DNA from: Euprymna scolopes
Lineage: Eukaryota; Mollusca; Cephalopoda; Sepiida; Sepiolidae
Assembly (NCBI GenBank): GCA_024364805.1
Contig: CM044499.1
Coordinates: 93,230,635-93,270,370, forward strand
DNA: 39,736 nucleotides
Direction: 5' to 3'
Under the pieces are notes generated by a model. The model saw nothing but the letters and a program-made list of their open reading frames with translations. It did no database searches and had not been told where the DNA came from. Made by a program: the position numbers and the translations under genes. Shown here one piece after another: positions 32,239 to 39,736 of this stretch (its first letter is position 1; each line of letters opens with the position of its first letter).

Positions 32239-33460
32239 TTGTTAGTAGAGCGCATAATATTTTACTGCAAGCTATTTAGGTTAATGGAAAAAATGGGCAG
32301 ACGAATAAGGTTAAGCAATTACAGCATGAGGCAATTTACCGGAGAAGGTGATTTGGTCACGTGGCTTAATAAGCTAAAGCTACTTGCAAACCTGCAAAAG
32401 ATCGAAGATGTAGCAACATTGATTCAAATGTATTGGAAAGGGAATGCGCAAGCGATTTACCTGGAATTGAGAGCGACAGACCAGACCATTGCCGAGAGCA
32501 TCGAGAACAAATTAAGGATCACATTTTCAGAGAGCGTTTTTGAGGCATACAATAAGGAGAGTTTCCTGGATCAGGGATACGGTGGGCGTATAAGAAGCGG
32601 AAATAAAGCGTCTAGCAGGATTGGAAGGATATAATAGACACAGTTTGAGAAGGCTGATAAGCTAGCTGCAGAGAGTGATTTTCCTGACCGCATATCTATG
32701 GAACTACAACGATTGACTGGGATTGAAATCGTGTGGTGGAGGGAATTTTAAGCCATTTTAGAGTGCTGGCAAAACATTCCTGTAAAATGGGAGAGTTGCA
32801 GCTTCTAAGATAAATCCCAGCAGAGAGGTGCAAACGGGTGAGGAGGCTAAGTCGTAAATTTACAGGTAAATGCTTCACATATCAAGGACCCTAACTAGTG
32901 AAAGGTGTAGAGAGTCGCGACCAGACAGTATCTGTTTTCGGTGTTCCCAGGTTGGACACTTTAGCAAGCATTGCTCTTCGCTTCCGAGAAACGAGTAAAT
33001 GAGTTCTATTGCGCCAGTACTCACCTCTTTTAATACTGGAAAAGAGTGCGAGAGTTTGTTACTACAGATAGTGATCACTGTTAAAGGTAAGAGAGCTTAA
33101 TCCCATGTTGATATCATTGGTACCACTACGCTTGTCAATACTACTCTCACCGACCCTTGGAATGGAGCCAGCAATATACGAGTAGTGGAGAGCAGAGAGG
33201 TTGAGTATTGTGGGGAGCCTGATGCCGAGAGGCTGGTGAGGAATATGTCGTTGCGGCTCAAAGTGATTTCTCTAAATAGGTTTCTGGCAGGAATCGACAT
33301 GGTACTGGACCTTGATGTGATAGACCGACACCGACTGAGAAGAGCTACACAGCCAGGTGAAATTTGGCAATCACTGTATAACAAAATTGTAACCAGTAGA
33401 AAAATTATAAAACCAACAAAACTGACGCCCTGTCAGATTAAGAATGAATATTTTTAAGCC
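32239..33460 (+). mobile_element. LTR-retrotransposon fossil: gag and protease region
   Basis: A capsid-like region (about 32280-32640) opens the fossil, with the QFTGEGD...WLNKLKLLANLQ type of Ty3-class gag proteins. A zinc-knuckle region (about 32860-32990) and a protease-like region (about 33060-33330) follow in the expected order on the + strand. Reverse transcriptase, integrase and LTRs were not found here. The element is broken, with roughly ten breaks, and looks old. It seems to be a different family from the fossil at 3986-7465. Confidence 0.65.
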
Positions 33461-34187
33461 AATTTGGATGGTGACAAGTCAACAGTAGAGCAAAATTTTA
33501 TCGTGAAAAGCAGCACTATTCAGAACAACCTAAATTTGATACGCTTGATCTTAGAAAAAAATCGACACTGGGGCCGCGAGGATCAAATTCAATCAGTCCA
33601 AAGCAACCGATAAGGAAGACCATAGCTACTTGTTTTGCAATTTTGAAATTTGTTTCGCTTTTTTTTATGTCAACCTCGCAGTGCTGATAAAAGTGAATGG
33701 GATGAGACCCAACTCCTTCAGTTTATTGTCTAGTTTCCTAGACACTTTTTATTCATAGGTAAGCTAGTGTGCTAAAATAATTATTAATCCCCGCCTTTTC
33801 TTGTTTATCCCTTACCTATATATGTATTTTCATTTTCCCTTCCAATGCTAATGAGGTTATAGATTGCTTGACTTGCCAGTGGTGCGATTTCCTCTTACGA
33901 AGCTTTCAAATCTACCTTCCTCTTTTTTACTGGCAAATCAGTGTATCAGCCAAAGTTTTGTAATGGTGTACCTTTTTTTACTAACCTCTTTTTTATAATT
34001 GCAGATATTCATTTCACACTTGTAAATATAATTTTCATTCCACCAACCTCCAACGCATATTTCAAAAAAAGTTATAGTCTGAGTTTTTATGGTGATTACA
34101 GAAGGATGTGTAAAGTAATGGGTGCATTGTGTTAATGTCCAATTGTTGAAGGGTAAAATTAGGTTCTAGCTAGATCAGAATAATTAA
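33461..34187. other. Unassigned DNA after the gag fossil
   Basis: I see no further pol domain. A T-rich stretch at 33650-34060 has no recognised content. Confidence 0.5.
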
Positions 34188-34745
34188 CTTAGACGCTGAT
34201 GGCGTCCATTGCCATTTTTGGCTTAGTGCCGCACTTTTCAACAAAACATTCCAGTCTGTACTTCTTATTGAAAATAAATATTTTTAGTGCTATATTTGCA
34301 CAATGAATGGAGTCTCCAAATATTGCAAAATGCTTGCTAAACTCTTCGCCTTTGTTTACATACTTCAATATCTCTCGCAGTCTGGTGCACTCGAAGGAGT
34401 GCTCGATCTTCTCTTATTTAATATTATCAGCGCAAGCAGAAAGAATCTTTTCCAAAGTCAGTTTTAAAAAGTCTGTCATTAAAAGGCAATGCACCTTAAA
34501 TCATTCGCCACGTAATAGTAAAGTTTGGCTTGTGGATTTGGTCTGATGCCCAACTCCTCAGAGAGCGGGTATCATCCTCCAGCTATTGCATCCGCTCACC
34601 AAGTGGATTTGAACAGTCCCAGCTACTAGATATGATATCCTGTTTTTCAGAATGCGACCGCTGGACCTCTACAGCGCTCTGAGTGAAGTTCGGCATTTGT
34701 TGAAGAACCGAAATTGATCCCTCGGTTTACGTCGTCCTTCGACCG
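34188..34745 (-). pseudogene. LINE ORF2 C-terminal fragment (LINE A/B type)
   Basis: Read on the - strand from 34745. The first part parallels the C-terminal domain of LINE B: FFNKCRTSLRAL here against FLTKCRAALKTL there, and SNPLGERM against NNPLVERL. Next comes ITWRMI-stop-GALPFNDRLFKT, then EKIEHSFECTRLREILKY, corresponding to the EH....C part of the C-terminal knuckle. Weak coding character runs on to near 34188. Several frameshifts and stops are present. The stretch at 34188-34476 taken alone looks like a small gene with one stop, but the context shows it is LINE sequence. Confidence 0.7.
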
Positions 34746-35367
34746 AGCGACAGACTTGAAACTCTTTTTACCTTACAATTAACATAGTCCTTAATAATCG
34801 ACAATTTCTCATATTTGTTATATTCCTAATTCATCTCTCTTTTTAGATGAATAAAATAGTACCCCAACCATGACAAGGATTTTCTGTCTAATCTATATTT
34901 TAAAAAGTATGGATAGAAAAAATATATACCAGTTAATTTAATTAATCTCATTTTATTTCATCTGAAGATTTTATGCATCCAATGCGAAGTCGAATATCTT
35001 TGCTGGTAAAAATTTCACGGGCTAATAAAAGAGAAAACTGTTAGAAACTGTTTTTAAATTTCTAGAAAAAAGTTTTAACATACCAGTTTGTAGGACAGTA
35101 AGCTGTTACACATATCCACTAAAAGTGTCTATAGCAGGTAACAAACAGAAAGCTCGTAGTGCTCGTTTTTGTGCACATCGTCTACGTATACACTATCCTG
35201 AATCAATTAGAGAACTTTTTAAATTTGTTAAAACTGTCCTTCTGGAAGCCACGTTGATATCTTAAATAGCCAGATTTTTCGTCAATAATAAATTTTACCC
35301 GTATCCACAGATCGATGTTTTGGGTCGCCCATTTGTTGGGCGCCTCTCCCTGCAACATCTCCCTCAA

Positions 35368-35371
<4 letters not shown>
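34746..35371. other. AT-rich DNA without recognised features
   Basis: I see nothing on either strand. Confidence 0.6.

Positions 35372-35416
<45 letters not shown>
35372..35416. repeat. (CA)n microsatellite
   Basis: This is a pure CA run of about 22 units. Confidence 0.97.
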
Positions 35417-35417
<1 letters not shown>

Positions 35418-36465
35418 GACATTAACGAACACACATACACACAAAACTCATTGATTTATTATCGTCTGCTAATCTGTATAAATTTATACATTGCAATATT
35501 TCTAACTAATCTTTTTGAACTTTTTATATGATAAACAAAAGACATTGCTTATTATTAACACTTTTAATAAAACATAATTGATTTAATTAAGCAGATCAGT
35601 TTTGAGTACGATTTTCTGCGCGGCTCTTAAACGATCTACTCTGGCTTCTCTGGTATCTCAACTAATAAATTTTGTCTTGTTTTTTAACAACATTATTCAC
35701 AAACAATATTTACGAACAATATTCACACACATGCTATGTGTCTTATATTGAAAAGTAAACTTCCATTTAAAACATATGTAAACTACATTCCTTGTTAATA
35801 TATGCCTTCTTAAACGATAATTTTGTTTGGTTTCAGTATAATATTTCTATCGGTTCTCTTACATTTGATTATAATCCCTGTGAACCGTTTTCAATGAAAA
35901 TATGTGTTTCACATAACTTGAAAATAAAATCTTGAATGATAAAAAAATCAGTTAATTGACATAAATTTTAAACATTTAAATTGGCGCGTAGAAAGTAATT
36001 TCTAATGGTGTGTGTGGAAGCAGTTATGATACTATTGTAAAATAAATTTTCTCTAAAAAAAATTAAATATATCCACATATTAATTTCTTAGCATTATTGG
36101 AAATGTTTAGTGGAATGCTTGGGGCGTTGTTACAACATATAAGGCATATTCAAAAAAATAGAAAATATAGAGAAAAATTAAAAGAATAATAGTTTATGTA
36201 GCAAAAGGAAGTATATCAATATCAAATGTTATCAGGTTAGACTTGGCCAAGAGCAATAAATTATTTATTTCCAACAGGCAGAAGTATTATAATATAACCG
36301 ACGTAATTACAGGATAAATACGCGAACTAGTCGGCTTTGTGTAAAGATATGTTTGCTTAATATTGTGGATCCTGGATAGCGTCAGACGATCCGATGAATG
36401 TATGAAACACAAAATATGGCGTACAAGTTTTTTTTTATTGAAATAGATGTGTTTAATAGAAGAGG
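35417..36465. other. AT-rich DNA without recognised features
   Basis: I see nothing on either strand. Confidence 0.6.
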
Positions 36466-36524
36466 AATGTTATTGAAATGGAAAGCTTAATAGTTTAAAA
36501 CATTAAACTATTTTCATTTCAATA
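36466..36524. repeat. Imperfect AT-rich hairpin
   Basis: tattgaaatgg...aatagttt pairs with aaactattttcatttcaata. A 5-base insertion (gctta) lies in one arm. It may be chance in AT-rich DNA. Confidence 0.5.
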
Positions 36525-37088
36525 TTTATATAATAAAATAATGGAATTTTATTTTTACAAAACAATTAAATTACAGTTCACCAAAACAAAAATGTTGACC
36601 TGGTTGCATGACGTAATAAATAAAAAAAACAAATTATCATATCCTCGTAAAATACAAACCAGTTCAGCGAGTTGGCAGCTAAACACCTGACGAGAATTAG
36701 TTTAGACTCACTGGAGATATGCTGCGAAGAGGTTTTGTTTCTGCGGCCCGTAGCAGCAGCGACTTGACAAGCTAACACAGATGTAGAAACTAAAGAGAAA
36801 TGTGTACAACTCCAGTGGAAGGCATAAAGATGAAATAAATTTATGCAACATATAACTTGATGTAATGACCTTTTTTGGAAGGGGAAAAATTACCGCCGGA
36901 CAACAGTGACTATGAAGAAGGTATGTGTATCCTCTCTGTGCCACGCAAACAAAACCTGTAATTAAAATGTATGTATATTGGTCCCGATAGTGAACTGTAG
37001 TTATATGTGTAAACACACACAATCGAACAGAGGATGATATTCATAATACGGAAAAGAAAACATTACACTTATATTAAAAGAGACATGC
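36525..37088. other. DNA without recognised features
   Basis: Open frames on the - strand (up to 104 codons) match no known domain. Confidence 0.5.
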
Positions 37089-37139
37089 ATATATATATAC
37101 ATATATATATACAAATATATATATATATATATATATATA
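37089..37139. repeat. (TA)n microsatellite
   Basis: This is an interrupted TA run of about 50 bases. Confidence 0.93.
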
Positions 37140-38750
37140 CTTGACAGCACGATCAGCTGCACAACATACGCGTTATATATACACACGTCAGAGAGACGGT
37201 TATTGGCAAATAAAATAATATCGGAGCATGTGCACGCACGTTTGAATTTATTTTTATAAGGACACTTGTCACCAAGTGTATTTGCTCCGGGAAGGTTAGT
37301 AAAATACAGAATGAGATAGCACATAATTTGTAATAGCTGGTGTGTACCATTGAACAGTTGTAGAAAGATTATAATGCGTTAAGCTATGTTACACTGTTTG
37401 AAGGGAGAAGACTCGTAGTGTAAGAAGCCGCCCCAATATTTCATCATGATAGTACGTTTGAAATATACCATATAGTAAACCTGGCCATACAGTACTCCAG
37501 AATCTAATCAAAATTATGGGATGTGGCTGATTACAATTTAAACAAGGCAAGAACGAAATTCATGATCTTGGCGAATGATGAGGTAAATAAGTTTGGGTAT
37601 GTGTGGATACGTGAGTGTAATTTATGTAACAAGCAATTATGAGCTGTGTGTTTGAAGCATTTACGAAAAACAGAGAGGAGTTAAGGCAGATTATCAAGTA
37701 GAAGTTGTAACAAAAGTCGAGTTATCTTCAGCAGTAGGAATGTTAGATGAAATTGGCTAGTTTGGTCTGGCTGGTGGTAGGGATCATCATAATTATAATA
37801 GCTTTACTCATTGAAGATATGAAGCAGGCGAAAGCGAAAAAGTAACTACAAAATGACAAAAAAAAGCAGATAAGTGGAGAGGGGTTATAATGAGTGCACT
37901 CTATCGAAATATTGGGCAGGAGCACAAACTTCAACAAAGTAGGAGGGAATCAAGCAGGAAAGGCAAATTTGGAGAAAGAAATCTAAAGTGACGTGAAAAC
38001 GCTTCACTAAGTCGAGATTAATGTAAAAATAAAATAATGTTAAAGATATAATTCCAGTTTAGCAAACGGAAAAATTAACAAATAATTTTAAAAAGTGTTG
38101 AAAGCTCTTGTTAATAAGAACAGACAAAATCAGCATTTCTTTGCATCCATAATCTTTAGATTTTTTGTCATTTTCTTCCGTACACAAATGAGTATATGCT
38201 GCTCACATGTACACATACAACTATATACTATCTAATTTGATTTAATTCCTTTATATAATACAATATTCTACCTACTTCTACTGTATGTTGTAGTATGATA
38301 AAGCACACTGTCTATATCATTTTTCTCTAGTTTTCCTAATTTTACCAGACATAACAAGAGTGAGGATAAAGTAGGGTTATCAGGTGATTTAGATGACTTG
38401 GTTGTTTCTTCGCTCGTCAGGCTTGACTAAACAGACGAGTAGTATGAGTGTAAGGAGTCCAGAGTGTTGTAATATGAAGACCAGGAGAAGAGAAAGGAAA
38501 CGCATGAGACAGCAAATGATGAGTGTTTGAGGAGTGATAATTTGCGGCAGTAAGCTTAGTATATGAGAGAAAATATATGATGTAGTACGAAAAAATATAA
38601 GGCCCTGTCTGATTAAAATATTTTTTAAATAGATGAGTAAATATTGACTCAGTATCAATCGACCATTGAAATTAATATTTAAAAAAATCCTATAAAATGT
38701 TAATGTTAAAAATGAAAATTTTACTATTTTTCTAGTTATACCACTACTAT
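37140..38750. other. AT-rich DNA without recognised features
   Basis: No domain, RNA gene or element end was found. Confidence 0.55.
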
Positions 38751-39070
38751 TTTTATTGATAGAAGTTGAGTCTCCTTGCTGCGAGAGAGGTAATACAAAT
38801 CAGGGATCCGTTCTCGAGGATCAGCCCGACAGAATAGGAGCAAGAACTGTCCCAGTACCTGTCGCATTGGTATTAACTTGGAAGGCTACCATCCCAGATC
38901 TTGCGGCCTTTGGGTGGGGAAGCTTAATCGTTGTTGCTTTAGGCGCCCCTACCGAGAAATGCCGATGTGCATGTCGAGGAAAGTTTTACTTGGCCAACGT
39001 TTTCCTCCTTTAGAGCACTAATTGGACATCCTTATTTTCTGACCGTGGGTCACATCTTGCTGAGGTGGTC
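38751..39070 (-). repeat. G/C-richer repeat-like segment, possible LINE 3' UTR
   Basis: This segment is clearly richer in G and C than its flanks, with sharp edges. On the - strand it ends with AATAAA (tatcaataaaaatag) at about 38751, as a LINE 3' UTR would. An 85-codon frame on the + strand has no known domain. Assignment to LINE A/B is a guess. Confidence 0.35.
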
Positions 39071-39736
39071 ATAACAAATTCTCCAAATACATAAAATGCT
39101 GTTTTACATTCCCTTTTTACATTTATGTATTTCTCTTATTCTCTTTCTCTCTCTCTCCCTCTCTCTCTCTCTTTCTGCTTTTATCTGTGATGCGTCTGTC
39201 CCTCTAGTTGTTTCTACTTTAATTGCATTATTCGGTTCTTTCAACACATACATAATGTTACATGATGTTGTAGAATACGTCTAATTTTTTCTCTGAACAA
39301 CGACCTTCAGCATTCTTATTGTACTTATACTTTACTTATACTTGCTCCACAATGAAGTTCAGTTTTGCATCGAATTCAGTTATCCTAAGGGGCTAGAGGT
39401 AGAGATTCCTTTAGCTGTGGAGACTATGGAGGTGAGCATGATGAGGAATACCGTCGACGGTGACTGAATAAGAATGTGCTATATTTGCACAGTCGGACAC
39501 AAATATCGCAGGTAAAATTGGTGCGATGATAAATATCACAAAATATAACTTACGCTATTCTTCTCATAGGTGAAAGCAGCTAAGTTAGCTAAGACAGAAA
39601 TGACGACGTTCTAGACTAACTTATCAAGTTTTTTTTTTGTATTTAAATTCCCTGAGTATAAGTTTCTGTACTCAGAAAATATATAATTCGCTAATGTTTT
39701 CACCAGTGTCTGCCATCATGTATAGTATGCATAGAG
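39071..39736. other. DNA with a (CT)n tract, otherwise unrecognised
   Basis: A CT-rich microsatellite lies at about 39139-39177. I see nothing else to the window end. Confidence 0.6.

Noticed and set aside
34188-34476. A near-open frame on the - strand that looks like a small host gene with one stop
   Set aside because: Sequence just upstream on the same strand matches the LINE ORF2 C-terminal domain, and the EH....C pattern inside it fits that domain, so it is LINE sequence.
35372-35416. A possible CRISPR-like or satellite array
   Set aside because: It is a plain CA microsatellite; no repeat-spacer pattern occurs anywhere in the window.
37001-37350. Possible exons of a host gene on the - strand
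   Set aside because: The frames run through a TA array, have no domain and lack coding-like composition.

Overview
This window looks like non-genic DNA from an animal nuclear genome. It is AT-rich, holds long (TA)n, (TG)n and (CA)n arrays, and is packed with decayed mobile elements; I found no operons, bacterial genes or convincing host exons. The mix of L1/Tx1-like and CR1/Jockey-type LINEs, Tc1/mariner transposons, Ty3-type LTR fossils and tRNA-like short repeats suits a lophotrochozoan, perhaps a mollusc or cephalopod, but that is a guess from general character. Two assembly gaps are present (10433-10457 and 20838-21384).

Left third (1-10432). A LINE on the + strand (ORF1, then endonuclease and the start of reverse transcriptase) runs to about 3445, where a mariner remnant (3446-3985) cuts it off. 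A Ty3-type LTR fossil on the - strand follows (about 3986-7465), with a primer-binding site and an LTR piece at its upstream end. Next is a second LINE of the same broad group as the first, on the - strand (about 8334-10330), with a large internal deletion.

Middle (10458-21384). Two adjacent copies of a roughly 400-bp repeat with tRNA-like boxes lie at 12152-13100. A solo LTR with TG...CA ends and a 5-bp target duplication lies at 14683-14936, and its sequence matches the LTR of the fossil at 7307. Two Tc1/mariner elements follow, each beside a (TA)n array. The second (from 19176) has Sleeping Beauty-like paired direct repeats in its terminal repeats and carries a LINE tail inserted inside it; its far end should fall within the larger gap.

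Right half (21385-39736). This part holds an 80-bp-class tandem array, more (TA)n arrays and the best-preserved element of the window, a CR1/Jockey-type LINE at about 25620-28440 with three in-frame stops and about two frameshifts. After it come a third copy of the tRNA-like repeat (30412-30815), a LINE endonuclease fragment whose 5' junction is a perfect 28-bp inverted repeat (31579-31639), a gag/protease LTR fossil (32239-33460) and a C-terminal LINE fragment on the - strand (34188-34745). The remainder is AT-rich DNA in which I recognise nothing.

No set of genes here works together as a system. The interest lies in the nesting order of the elements, their ends and a few unusual structures.
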